Source: SZUA-370 sp034003955
GTDB taxonomy: Bacteria > Spirochaetota > Spirochaetia > Treponematales > UBA12059
DNA length: 64,000 nt
Reading direction: 5' to 3'
NCBI GenBank assembly: GCA_034003955.1
Contig: JAVEXO010000001.1
Span: 1-64,000 of the forward strand
In this document: positions 27,237 through 35,403 of the stretch, one piece after another
Position numbering within the stretch: position 1 is the stretch's first letter
Layout: each line of letters begins with the position of its first letter
Made by a program: the position numbers and the translations under genes
The notes under the pieces: model-generated
The model's input: only the letters and a program-made list of their open reading frames with translations
Told to the model about the DNA's origin: nothing
The model's database searches: none

Positions 27237-28355
27237 ATGGAACGAAAAGAGAGCCAGAGCCTGCTCGCCCTCCAACGGGGCCTTACTGGTGACAGGAACC
27301 TTGCAGGTTCAGCCTATATGGATGACCCTGCCATGCTCTCGGCCTATGTCGACTATTACCGGCATGTCTCCCGCGCCCAGGTCCTTAGAATTTGCTCTCT
27401 TGTCGGGCTCCACCCTGAATCCGTCCTTGATATAGGCGCGGGACCAGGATCAGTGTCCCTCGCCCTCTCCGAGCTTGGAGCCAGGCGCTTTCACCTCGTT
27501 GATGCTTCCGCTCTTGCCCTGGAAAGCGCTTCTGAAGCGCTAGCTTCGCTAGCACAGGCCGCCAGGGAATCCTTTTCTGTTAGCACAAGCGTGGCTGATA
27601 TAGAATCACCCGAAGCCTTGCCTGTTGGGCTCTTTGGTATAGCCGTATTCGGCCACTGCCTCAACGAGATTGGCCGTGGAGAAGACAGAATAGCCAGGCG
27701 CCTGGCAATAGTGGAGAGAGCTGGCGCCTCGCTGTCTCCTGACGGTAGCATCATGATACTAGAGCCAGCCACCCTCGCCGCCAGCCGGGATGCCTTGGCC
27801 TTGCGTGATGCTCTTGTGGCTAATGGCTGGCGAGTCCTCGCCCCCTGCAGCTTTGGTGGACCCTGCCCTGCTCTTCGCGCCGGGCCAAACCATACCTGCC
27901 ATGATGAGGCGACCTGGAACGTACCGCCAGGCGTACAGCGGCTGGCTGAAGAATCGGGGCTTGACCGCGATCTTATAAAGATGAGCTGGCTCCTCGTCGT
28001 TCCGCCGCTCGTCGTTCCGCCGCTCGTCGTTCCGCCGCTCGTCGTGCCGCCGGTCGGCGTTTTGAGCTCTGTTCCAGTGCCAACGAGTTCTGCGGCGGCT
28101 CAAGCCTACCGTGTTGTTTCGGCACCCATGCTCAACAAGGGAGGGAGGGTTCGCTACCTCATCTGCGGGCCAGGCGGGCGCTTCCCGTTTTCTGCCAGGA
28201 AGGATGATGAGGCTGCGCGCCAAGCGGGCTTCTTTTCTCTTGGTCGATACGACTTGATTCATATACACGAGCCTGAGATTCGTGAAGGAGGGTGGGGTTT
28301 CGCTACCAACACCCGCATCAATAAAGCCAGCGCTCTTGTAGGTAATGAAGGCTAA
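27237..28355 (+). CDS. Rsm22-like small-subunit-ribosome methyltransferase
   Basis: 372 residues. A class I SAM fold (VLDIGAGPGSVSLALSELGA about 65-85, acidic end VDASALALE) leads into the Rsm22-type region with conserved cysteines: CSFGGPCPAL and NHTCHDEATW (about 200-225), then RVVSAPMLNKGGRVRYLICGP. Yeast and mitochondrial Rsm22 are linked to ribosome small-subunit assembly, and cysteines bind an Fe-S cluster. ATG 27237 follows GAGGAGG by five bases; a longer reading from 27168 is in the end of the YkgJ gene and is not used. A 15-bp repeat encodes a VVPPL array at residues 253-272, an unusual insertion between the two conserved halves. Confidence 0.8.
   Translation: MERKESQSLLALQRGLTGDRNLAGSAYMDDPAMLSAYVDYYRHVSRAQVLRICSLVGLHPESVLDIGAGPGSVSLALSELGARRFHLVDASALALESASEALASLAQAARESFSVSTSVADIESPEALPVGLFGIAVFGHCLNEIGRGEDRIARRLAIVERAGASLSPDGSIMILEPATLAASRDALALRDALVANGWRVLAPCSFGGPCPALRAGPNHTCHDEATWNVPPGVQRLAEESGLDRDLIKMSWLLVVPPLVVPPLVVPPLVVPPVGVLSSVPVPTSSAAAQAYRVVSAPMLNKGGRVRYLICGPGGRFPFSARKDDEAARQAGFFSLGRYDLIHIHEPEIREGGWGFATNTRINKASALVGNEG
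27993..28052. repeat. 15-bp tandem repeat (four units) inside the Rsm22-like gene
   Basis: CTCGTCGTTCCGCCG occurs three times exactly (27993, 28008, 28023) and once with one change (28038). It encodes a Leu-Val-Val-Pro-Pro array in frame. The in-frame 15-base unit allows length change without frameshift. Confidence 0.95.
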
Positions 28356-28371
28356 GGATTAGGATAGTTGC

Positions 28372-29034
28372 ATGGGAATTAAGGCGGCAAGCTTTATAGG
28401 CTGGTCAAACACGGGTAAAACAACGTTTATAGAAGCCTGTGCCGCGAAACTCCATCAGCGTGGCATCCGGGTCGCTGCCGTCAAGTGTATCAGTCACGAT
28501 GGAAGCTTTAACCTTCCCGGCAAGGATTCTACCCGCTTCTTTGAGGCAGGAGCCCAGGCAGCCCTAATATCCGAAACAGAGACGCATCGCATCAGCGTGA
28601 CACCGTCGGAGTGGGGAGGGGCCTATGTCGAGTCTTTGTTTCCCGGTGTAGAGGCAGTGCTCATAGAGGGCAAGATTGTAGAAGGAGCCGTCAGGGTGCT
28701 TGTCGGAGGTGCTGCAAACGATAGCAGTAGTCTTAAAAAGCCTATGAGCGGCTTTGATGTCATTATTACAGAGCATCCCTGTTTGGTCGCAGATGCGCTG
28801 GCCGCAGGGCTAGCCGTATGCGCTCCCGGTGAAGCTGAAAAATTCGTCGACCAATACTTGATAGGAGGAACTATGGAAACGCGTGATGTAACAGTAAGCA
28901 CTGGTGGTGTTGAGGTTCCGATAAATGGCTTTATCAAGGAGACTATAGAGAATGTCGTCCTTGGCCTTGTGAGGTCACTCAAGAAGACAAACCTTGATGA
29001 GGAGATTGTTATACGGATAGGGAAGAAGTCCTAG
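28372..29034 (+). CDS. mobB: MobB-like GTPase with C-terminal extension
   Basis: 220 residues. The N-terminal 165 match MobB: Walker A variant GWSNTGKTTF, RVAAVKCISHDGSFNLPGKDSTRFFEAGA, and VEAVLIEGKI. MobB helps attach nucleotide to molybdopterin. The C-terminal 55 residues (GGVEVPINGFIKETIENVVLGLVRSLKK) are not part of the usual protein and may be a partner-binding helix. ATG 28372 with AGGA about seven bases upstream. No other molybdenum cofactor or molybdoenzyme genes are in the window. Confidence 0.85.
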   Translation: MGIKAASFIGWSNTGKTTFIEACAAKLHQRGIRVAAVKCISHDGSFNLPGKDSTRFFEAGAQAALISETETHRISVTPSEWGGAYVESLFPGVEAVLIEGKIVEGAVRVLVGGAANDSSSLKKPMSGFDVIITEHPCLVADALAAGLAVCAPGEAEKFVDQYLIGGTMETRDVTVSTGGVEVPINGFIKETIENVVLGLVRSLKKTNLDEEIVIRIGKKS

Positions 29035-29046
29035 GTTAGTTCATTT

Positions 29047-29349
29047 TCAAAATTTATTATTTTGTTTCAACTCATTATACTCAGTTTCTAATAATGAATA
29101 AATTATCTGATCTAAGTAGCCTCTTTCGGATTTGTAATTCTGCCTTAATGTTCCTTCTCGAATCATGCCAAGACTCTCATATAGTTTAATTCCATCATAG
29201 TTATCTGGATATACATCAAGCCAGAATCTGTTCATTTTTAAACTCTCAAATGCGTACGTAATAACTCTTTTTATGGTTTCCTTTCCAAATCCTTTGGCTT
29301 TTCCTGTTATTACAATTCTTCCCGAGCTGGATATAAGCCTGTAATACAA
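29047..29349 (-). pseudogene. GNAT acetyltransferase fragment, N-terminus missing
   Basis: The 100-residue frame covers only the C-terminal half of a RimJ/RimL-type GNAT: the acetyl-CoA loop KGFGKETI, FWLDVYPDNYDGIKLYESLGM, and REGTLRQNYK. Normal length is 165-190. About 70 residues before the acetyl-CoA motif are absent, and the first 16 residues here do not look like that part. No N-terminal half is found in the 140 bases upstream, which hold only a 44-codon frame of unrelated look. The DNA is more AT-rich than flanking genes, so this may be a decayed acquired gene. Confidence 0.7.
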
Positions 29350-29490
29350 GAAAAATCATAGAAAATTTCGCCAGGGTGATTCCCATCTTGTGAACCTACA
29401 AGGCACAAGTGGGAGAATATCGTAACCCTGGACAAATGAAATCATCTCTTCTATTGATTTCCAAAGACAGGTTTCTATGTCTAGCAAGCC

Positions 29491-29739
29491 TTATGTTGGC
29501 TTGTCTTCATTCTCTTCCTTGGTAACCTCCGCTTTCTGCTTCTTGCTGCGCGTGTCTATGCCAAACGGTATGTAGACATGGCATGTACCGATTACGCTTG
29601 TTAGTATTAACATAAGCACCACTATGCCCAGTACAATGGCAGCGGTGCCACGGAGCTGGCCATTGAGTATCATTGCCATGATTGCCACTGAAAGCGCAAT
29701 GCGTATAACCTTGTCAAGCAGACCCATGTTTTTTTTCAC
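29491..29739 (-). CDS. DUF2892 small membrane protein
   Basis: 82 residues with two membrane helices (IRIALSVAIMAMILNGQL, IVLGIVVLMLILTSVIGTC) and the DUF2892 ending 'GTCHVYIPFGIDT'. Starts at GTG 29739, seven bases after GGAGG. The C-terminal tail is highly charged. DUF2892 domains occur in YgaP-type proteins, often with rhodanese domains; here none is attached. Function unknown. Confidence 0.85.
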   Translation of the reverse strand: MKKNMGLLDKVIRIALSVAIMAMILNGQLRGTAAIVLGIVVLMLILTSVIGTCHVYIPFGIDTRSKKQKAEVTKEENEDKPT

Positions 29740-29833
29740 AGTGTCCTCCTTTATTGAGGATACTGAATATAGGAAGAGAAGTAAAAAAATAGTGTTGTTA
29801 AGCTTGTGGGTGACAAAAGAGCATACTAATCGT

Positions 29834-30221
29834 TTACGGTGTTGTTTTTTGTTCGTTCAAGGCATTTTCTATAGCTTTTAAAAAGGCTTTGCTTGTTGTT
29901 GTAGCTCCAGATACCACATCCACATCGTTATTTTGTTCACTGATTATAGAGGCAAAGACGCCCTCTGCCATTTTGGCCTGTTTTGTATCCCCCGATGATA
30001 GCATCTGTATGGCTATATACTTAAAATTTTCAATCTGTACACTAACTTTATATGTCTGGTTGCTGTAAGTATATTCTCCATAGTATGTCCCATCTGGAAT
30101 TGTTGATACTTCAATATGGTTAATTGCAAGTATTCGGGTTTTGTTTATGTCTTCCGTCCATGCAAGCGCTTGATACTAGTGTCACAAAGACCGCAATCAA
30201 TAATGTATTAGCTATTCTCAC
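29834..30221 (-). pseudogene. FMN-binding domain lipoprotein, frameshifted
   Basis: Two adjacent frames together form one FMN-binding protein. From GTG 30221 (GAGGAG upstream) the first frame encodes a lipoprotein signal ending VSSAC at about residue 20, then runs out of similarity and hits a stop. One base later in phase the downstream frame encodes NHIEVSTIPDGTYYGEYTY, KMAEGVFASII and the flavinylation-type motif DVVSGATTTS, ending at 29834. Removing one G in the GGACGGAAG area just after the Cys restores one frame of about 128 residues. Either a real one-base mutation or a sequencing error. RnfG/NqrC-type domains of this kind carry covalent FMN outside the membrane. Confidence 0.75.
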
Positions 30222-30333
30222 AAGACACTCCTCGTAGATTCATTTCTCAATGAGTCTCAATACTCAATTCTACAGTACGTATTGTGGTCAATAAAAAGAC
30301 TCGTAGGTCAAGGTATGGCGTGTTTGTAATGTT

Positions 30334-30366
30334 AAAAAAGGGCTGCCCAATAATTTGGACAGCCCA
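30334..30366 (-). terminator. Rho-independent terminator of the hydrogenase operon
   Basis: GGGCTG...CAGCCC stem (30340-30345 with 30359-30364), extended by CCAA/TTGG after one mismatch, followed on the minus strand by six T residues (30334-30339). It lies about 20 bases after the hydA stop. Confidence 0.85.
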
Positions 30367-30387
30367 ATCTAGACAAAATCTCTGGAT

Positions 30388-32157
30388 CTACTTGTTGTAC
30401 ACTTCCAGTTTTCTATATTTGGTGTGCAGTAGCTTGTGGGCCTTGTGTCCGTTGGGTTCTCCGAGGAATGTCTCGTAGATCTGGCCTATGAACGGGTTGT
30501 TGTGTGAGCAGCGATAGGTGCTCTTCTCGTCATCTGAGTAGATACCCGCCATACGCTTCTGCCTAATTTCGTCGGTGGCTCCGTAGGGCTGGCCGCCACC
30601 GCCTATGCATCCACCTCTGCACGCCATAACCTCTATGAAGTGCCAGGGCACCTCCTTACCCTCGTCCTTGGCCTTCTTTACTTCCTCAAGCACGGCAGCG
30701 ATGTTGCCCATCTGGTGAGCAACGGCTACGCGAACCTCTATACCCTTGATGTGTATACGGGCTTCCTTGATGCCTGACAAGCCGCGGACGCCGGTGAAGT
30801 TGACGTCCTTGAGGTCTTCCTTGGTTATGAGGTAGTAGGCAGAACGAAGGGCGGCTTCCATCACGCCGCCTGTGGCGCCGAATATGGTGCCGGCTCCGGT
30901 ATACGGACCCATGGGGCTGTCGGCGTCTTCGTCTGGTAGGTTGACCAAGTCTATGCCGGCCTGCTTTATCATGCGCGCTAGCTCACGGGTGGTAAGGACG
31001 ACGTCTACGTCCCGCTCTCCTGAGCTGTACATATCATCGTTGCGTCCTGATTCCCATTTCTTGGCAGTACAGGGCATGATGGCCACAGAGTATATCTTCT
31101 TGGCATCTACCTTGGCCTGGTCGGCCCAGTATGTCTTAATCATCGCGCCCATCATCTGCATGGGGCTCTTGGCGGTGGAGAAATTAGGTATCATGTCGGA
31201 ATAATACTTCTCCATGTAGTCCACCCAGGCGGGGCAGCATGATGTGATCAGGGGCAACAATTCCTTGTTCTTGCCTGCGGCAAAGTCGGTGAAGCGTTTA
31301 ACGAACTCGGTGCCTTCTTCCATGATGGTAAGGTCGGCCGAGAAGTTGGTATCAAAGACGACATCGAAGCCGAGGCGCCTCAGGGCGGTGTAAATTTTCT
31401 TGGTGATGACCGTTCCCGGCTCCAGGCCAAATTCTTCACCAAGAGCCACACGTACGGCAGGGGCAATCTGAACGACGCAGGTCTTGGCCTCGTCTCCACC
31501 CTTCATCAGGGCGTCCCAGACTTCCTGGGTCTGGTCGTACTCGTAGATGGCTCCCACGGGGCAGTGAGCAGAGCACTGTCCGCACTTGATGCATGGTCCT
31601 TCAGCCAGAAGTACGTCGGCCGCAGGGGCTATGCGCGTGCTCTCGCCACGGCCCAGGAACTCTATGGCCCAGACATTCTGCATCTGTTGACAGACGAGGA
31701 CGCAACGACCGCAACGAACGCATTTGTTTGGATTGAGTATAAGCGAGTGAGTTGACGTGTCTATAGGCAGATCACGGAGACGCTTCTCAAAAGGCTGTTC
31801 GCGAACACCAAACTCTGCGGCGAGGGTCTGCAACTCGCAGGAACCGTTGCGCGGGCACTGGAGACAGTCGTCAGGATGTGTAGACAGGATCAATTCTATG
31901 ACTGTCTTGCGAACCTGCACTATCTCGGGATCGTGGGTTATGACGCCCATGCCTTCTTCAATAGGTGTGCAGCAAGCCCTGAGCATCTTGGGGCTCTTCT
32001 CCACCTTTACTATGCAAATACCACAGGCCGCCCACGGGGGCAGATCATCGTTATAGCATAGTGTGGGGATCTTGACGTTTACCTTCTTGGCCGCTTCAAG
32101 GATGGTTGTTCCCTCGGCGACCTGGACGGGAATACCGTTTATCTTAGCGTTAACCAT
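30388..32157 (-). CDS. hydA: [FeFe]-hydrogenase catalytic subunit
   Basis: 589 residues. Layout: N-terminal 2Fe-2S domain (Cys in TLCYND, AACGICIV, RACCTP), His-ligated 4Fe-4S (HPDDCLQCPRNGSC), two 4Fe-4S (CVRCGRCVLVC, CIKCGQCSAHC) and the H-cluster domain with all three signatures: ITSCCPAW, MPCTAKKWE and MACRGGCIGGGG. It reversibly makes H2. With NuoF- and NuoE-like partners in the same operon it fits the trimeric NAD- and ferredoxin-linked, possibly bifurcating, group. AAGGAG sits eight bases before the start; an efficient terminator follows. HydE/F/G maturases are not in the window. Confidence 0.95.
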   Translation of the reverse strand: MVNAKINGIPVQVAEGTTILEAAKKVNVKIPTLCYNDDLPPWAACGICIVKVEKSPKMLRACCTPIEEGMGVITHDPEIVQVRKTVIELILSTHPDDCLQCPRNGSCELQTLAAEFGVREQPFEKRLRDLPIDTSTHSLILNPNKCVRCGRCVLVCQQMQNVWAIEFLGRGESTRIAPAADVLLAEGPCIKCGQCSAHCPVGAIYEYDQTQEVWDALMKGGDEAKTCVVQIAPAVRVALGEEFGLEPGTVITKKIYTALRRLGFDVVFDTNFSADLTIMEEGTEFVKRFTDFAAGKNKELLPLITSCCPAWVDYMEKYYSDMIPNFSTAKSPMQMMGAMIKTYWADQAKVDAKKIYSVAIMPCTAKKWESGRNDDMYSSGERDVDVVLTTRELARMIKQAGIDLVNLPDEDADSPMGPYTGAGTIFGATGGVMEAALRSAYYLITKEDLKDVNFTGVRGLSGIKEARIHIKGIEVRVAVAHQMGNIAAVLEEVKKAKDEGKEVPWHFIEVMACRGGCIGGGGQPYGATDEIRQKRMAGIYSDDEKSTYRCSHNNPFIGQIYETFLGEPNGHKAHKLLHTKYRKLEVYNK

Positions 32158-32169
32158 GGAGTCTACTCC

Positions 32170-33954
32170 TTATTTCTTGAGGACCGCATTGAACTTGCAG
32201 ACCTTGAAGCACTCACCGCACTTTATGCACTTCGACTCATCGATGGTGAATTTAATGGTCTTGTCACCGGAGATGCAGTTGACCGGGCATTTACGGGCAC
32301 AGAGGCCACACCCTATACAATTGTTCTTGTCGATGCTGTATACGATGAGATCCTTGCATTTTCCGGCTGTGCACTTCCTGTCGACTATGTGTTTTATGTA
32401 CTCGTCCCTGAATCTATTGATCGTTGAAAGTGTGGGGTTTGGAGCCGTCTGGCCTAGACCGCAGAGCGAAGCCTTCTTCATGGCCTGGCCAATCTTCTCA
32501 AGCTTATCCAGGTCAGCCATCGTTCCCTGACCCTTGGTTATCTTGACCAGGAGTGCGTGCATCTGGTTTGTGCCGATGCGGCATGGCGAACACTTTCCGC
32601 ATGATTCGTCTACGCAGAATTCCATATAGAATCTGGAGACGTCTACCACGCAGTCGTCCTCATCCATGACGATAAGACCGCCAGAACCCATCATGGAGCC
32701 AAGGGATGTGAGGCTCTCATAGTCTATGGGCAGGTCGAGGAACTCTTCGGTGATGATGCCGCCCGAAGGTCCGCCGGTCTGGGCTCCCTTGAACTTCTTG
32801 CCGTTCTTTATGCCGCCACCGATGTCGAATATTATCTCGCGGAGGGTTGTTCCCATGGGAACTTCTACGAGGCCTGAGTTTTTGATCTTGCCGGTAAGAG
32901 CGAAAACCTTCGTTCCCTTGCTTGTAGGGGAACCTATCTTGTTGAACCAGGAGGCACCCTTGGTGAAAATGACCGGAATATTTGCCCATGTCTCAACGTT
33001 GTTGATTATCGTCGGCTTGCCCCAGAGACCCTTGATGGCCGGGAATGGTGGGCGGGGTATGGGCATGCCTCTGTTGCCTTCTATTGACTGTAGCAGAGCC
33101 GTCTCTTCGCCGCATACAAAGGCGCCGGCACCGAGGCGTATCTCTATATCAAAGGAGAAGTCTGTGCCAAGGATGTTGTCACCGAGCAGGCCATAATCAC
33201 TCGCCTGCTTGATGGCTATCTTGAGCCGCTCTATGGCCAGGGGGTACTCGGCGCGTATATAGACGAATCCCTTGCTTGATCCAACGGTGTAGCCACATAT
33301 TGTCATGGCTTCTATTATAGAATGGGGGTCACCTTCTACCGTGGAACGGTCCATGTAGGCACCAGGATCACCCTCGTCTGCGTTGCAGACTACGTACTTC
33401 TGGTCGGCACTGACATGCCTTGAGAAATCCCATTTTCGCCAGGTGGGGAATCCTGCGCCACCGCGTCCACGAAGCCCGGATTCCTTGAGCTCGGCAATGA
33501 CATCGTCGGGGTTCATGGTGAGGACCTTCTCGAGACCGGCGTAGCCGTCACGAGCTATGTACTCGTCGATATTCTCAGGGTTGATGATACCGCAGTTGCG
33601 CAGGACGATACGGTACTGCTTCTGGTAGAAGCCAATGTCTTCTACCTTTATGCGATCCTTCTGCTTCTCGTCGACATAGAGGAGACGCTTGACCTCGCGG
33701 CCCTTGATTATCTGCTCGGCTATTATTTCCTTGGCGTCCTCGGGCTTTACCTCGACGTAGAACGACTCGGATGGCAGGACCTTTACGATGGGGCCCTTCT
33801 CACAGAAGCCAAAGCAACCGGTTTTTACTATCTGGACGTCGTTCTTGACGCCCATAGCCTCGGCGTTGGCTATGAGTTCCTTGTATATTTCGTCTGATCG
33901 GCTGGATTCACATGCTGTGCCGCCGCAGACCAAAATAAAATGCTTGTATGCCAT
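32170..33954 (-). CDS. hydB: NuoF-like NADH-binding hydrogenase subunit
   Basis: 594 residues: N-terminal thioredoxin-like 2Fe-2S domain (CGGTAC..., TGCFGFC), the NuoF core with the NAD(H)/FMN loop RGRGGAGFPTWRKW and GAGAFVCGEETALLQSIEG, the 4Fe-4S motif SCGKCSPCRIGT, and a C-terminal pair of 4Fe-4S motifs (CIGCGLCARKCP, CIKCGECFKVC). This is the flavin subunit that links NADH to the hydrogenase and ferredoxin. GGAGG precedes the start, 16 bases after the previous stop. Gene symbol follows Thermotoga-type naming. Confidence 0.93.
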   Translation of the reverse strand: MAYKHFILVCGGTACESSRSDEIYKELIANAEAMGVKNDVQIVKTGCFGFCEKGPIVKVLPSESFYVEVKPEDAKEIIAEQIIKGREVKRLLYVDEKQKDRIKVEDIGFYQKQYRIVLRNCGIINPENIDEYIARDGYAGLEKVLTMNPDDVIAELKESGLRGRGGAGFPTWRKWDFSRHVSADQKYVVCNADEGDPGAYMDRSTVEGDPHSIIEAMTICGYTVGSSKGFVYIRAEYPLAIERLKIAIKQASDYGLLGDNILGTDFSFDIEIRLGAGAFVCGEETALLQSIEGNRGMPIPRPPFPAIKGLWGKPTIINNVETWANIPVIFTKGASWFNKIGSPTSKGTKVFALTGKIKNSGLVEVPMGTTLREIIFDIGGGIKNGKKFKGAQTGGPSGGIITEEFLDLPIDYESLTSLGSMMGSGGLIVMDEDDCVVDVSRFYMEFCVDESCGKCSPCRIGTNQMHALLVKITKGQGTMADLDKLEKIGQAMKKASLCGLGQTAPNPTLSTINRFRDEYIKHIVDRKCTAGKCKDLIVYSIDKNNCIGCGLCARKCPVNCISGDKTIKFTIDESKCIKCGECFKVCKFNAVLKK

Positions 33955-33970
33955 GATTTCGGCCTCCGCT

Positions 33971-34366
33971 CTATTTCTTGACGATATCGACCGCGGGTCG
34001 GTCGTAGATATGGTTCTCGACGAGCGTCTTGCCGACGACGTGCTTTATTACTATATCCCGGGCTGTCGAGCTGTCGACCTTGCCGTAGATTGTTGCCGGC
34101 ATGCCGGGCATGACTATCTCTACCGTTGGTTCGACGTGGCAGAGGCCCATGCAGCCTGTCTGCCTGATGATGACGTCGGAGTGTAGATTGTTCTCATCGA
34201 TCGTCTTTACAATCTCGTCAAAGGTAGTCTTGGCTCCGGCGGCTATTCCACAGGTGCCCATCCCGACGATTATCTGGATGTTCTTGCCTTCAACTTCTCT
34301 CTTGACCATGTCGCCCTTCTTCTCCTCACGGAGCTTCCGGAGCTGTTCAAGGGTCATCTTAGCCAT
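33971..34366 (-). CDS. Thioredoxin-like 2Fe-2S ferredoxin-type hydrogenase subunit
   Basis: 131 residues. A helix-rich N-terminus (TLEQLRKLREEKKGDM) leads into a thioredoxin-like 2Fe-2S fold (GMGTCGIAAGA, TGCMGLCHVEP, MPATIYGKV). Only three cysteines are present in the whole protein, whereas a 2Fe-2S cluster normally uses four. It is a small accessory protein seen between the NuoE- and NuoF-like genes of clostridial and spirochetal hydrogenase operons. ATG 34366 has AAAGGA seven bases upstream; the earlier ATG 34381 overlaps the preceding stop as ATGA but has a poorer RBS. Confidence 0.85.
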   Translation of the reverse strand: MAKMTLEQLRKLREEKKGDMVKREVEGKNIQIIVGMGTCGIAAGAKTTFDEIVKTIDENNLHSDVIIRQTGCMGLCHVEPTVEIVMPGMPATIYGKVDSSTARDIVIKHVVGKTLVENHIYDRPAVDIVKK

Positions 34367-34377
34367 GATAGTTCCTT

Positions 34378-34920
34378 TCATCTCGAGGCCTCTTGTGAAG
34401 CCAGAAATTCTCGGACCGATACCAGAGCGCCTGCGTCGGTCAGGGTGCCGACGGCCTCCAGTATCTCGGACCGCCTGATCTCGTAGTCTATATCGCCAGC
34501 TTGGGCCCGGCGATGCGCTAGTAGCTCATAGTCACCGTCGAAACACATCGCCGATAGAAACATGCCCGCTACATCGCCCAAAGGTGGCGTGTCGAGCGCA
34601 TCGGCTGGAAAGCTAAACGATAGCCGCGTACCCTCGCCCTTGCGCGAGCTCAACGTATACGAACCACCGGCTAGTTCGAGCGATTGCAGGAGGAACGGAA
34701 TGCCTAGTCCGACCTTCCTCCTCACGTGCTTGTGCCCGTCTGTATAGAACGGATCCTTGGCCCGCTCGAGCTCTTCCTCACTCATGCCCTTTCCGTCATC
34801 CTCGACCACTACGTCTACGCGTCCTTGTTCCTCAAAAACATCTAGCCGTATTGTCTTGGCGTTGGCCTCAACCGAGTTTTGTACCAGGTCGAGGAGGAAG
34901 TCGCAGATGGCGAAATGCAT
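34378..34920 (-). CDS. Histidine-kinase-like ATPase of hydrogenase operon
   Basis: 180 residues, only an HATPase domain: N-box LDLVQNSVEANAK, G1 EDDGKGM, an F-box-like DPFYTD, and G2 GLGIPFL. It lacks a HisKA phosphoacceptor domain and any receiver. Similar stand-alone ATPases are encoded in anaerobe hydrogenase operons, where the role is unresolved (assembly, regulation or anti-sigma-like). It sits three bases after the NuoE-like stop, and its stop forms ATGA with a possible start of the next gene. Confidence 0.85.
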   Translation of the reverse strand: MHFAICDFLLDLVQNSVEANAKTIRLDVFEEQGRVDVVVEDDGKGMSEEELERAKDPFYTDGHKHVRRKVGLGIPFLLQSLELAGGSYTLSSRKGEGTRLSFSFPADALDTPPLGDVAGMFLSAMCFDGDYELLAHRRAQAGDIDYEIRRSEILEAVGTLTDAGALVSVREFLASQEASR

Positions 34921-34923
34921 GAT

Positions 34924-35403
34924 TTATCCGATATTCTTGTACTTGGCTATTATTTCTGGAACTTGGTCCTTGTTAAGCTTGCCGTATACATCGTCACCTA
35001 CCATAAGAACAGGAGCCAGACCACAGCAACCGACACAGCGAACGGCGTCTATTGAGAACAAACCATCTTCCGTTATTTCCTGCCCTGTAATGCCAAGGAT
35101 GCTCTCTGCTTCTTCCAGCAGATTCTGCCCACCCTTGAGGTAGCAGGCGGTGCCAAGGCAAATCGCCAGGCGATGCTTGCCCGGTTTCTTCGTCTTGAAG
35201 TAATGATAGAAGGTGATGACTCCGTAGATCTTGGCCAAAGGCATGCTAAGGTCCCTGGCCAGACGTTCCGCGGCTTCCCGTGGAATAAAAGTGAATTCCT
35301 GTTGTACGCGATGCAGTATCATGATCAAGCTGCCGGGCTTGTCCTTCCACTCGCGCACGAAGCTCTGGAGTTCTTTTGAGAACTCGATCTGAGCGACTGC
35401 CAT
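34924..35403 (-). CDS. hydC: NuoE-like 2Fe-2S hydrogenase subunit
   Basis: 159 residues matching the 24-kDa subunit of complex I: IPREAAERLARDL, IYGVITFYHYF, and the four cluster cysteines in CLGTAC and CVGCCG (C-x4-C and C-x3-C). It passes electrons between the flavin subunit and hydrogenase. First gene of the operon hydC > HATPase > 2Fe-2S > hydB > hydA. GGGGGGAA precedes the start. Upstream is a 299-base AT-rich divergent region shared with the cyclase. Confidence 0.93.
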   Translation of the reverse strand: MAVAQIEFSKELQSFVREWKDKPGSLIMILHRVQQEFTFIPREAAERLARDLSMPLAKIYGVITFYHYFKTKKPGKHRLAICLGTACYLKGGQNLLEEAESILGITGQEITEDGLFSIDAVRCVGCCGLAPVLMVGDDVYGKLNKDQVPEIIAKYKNIG

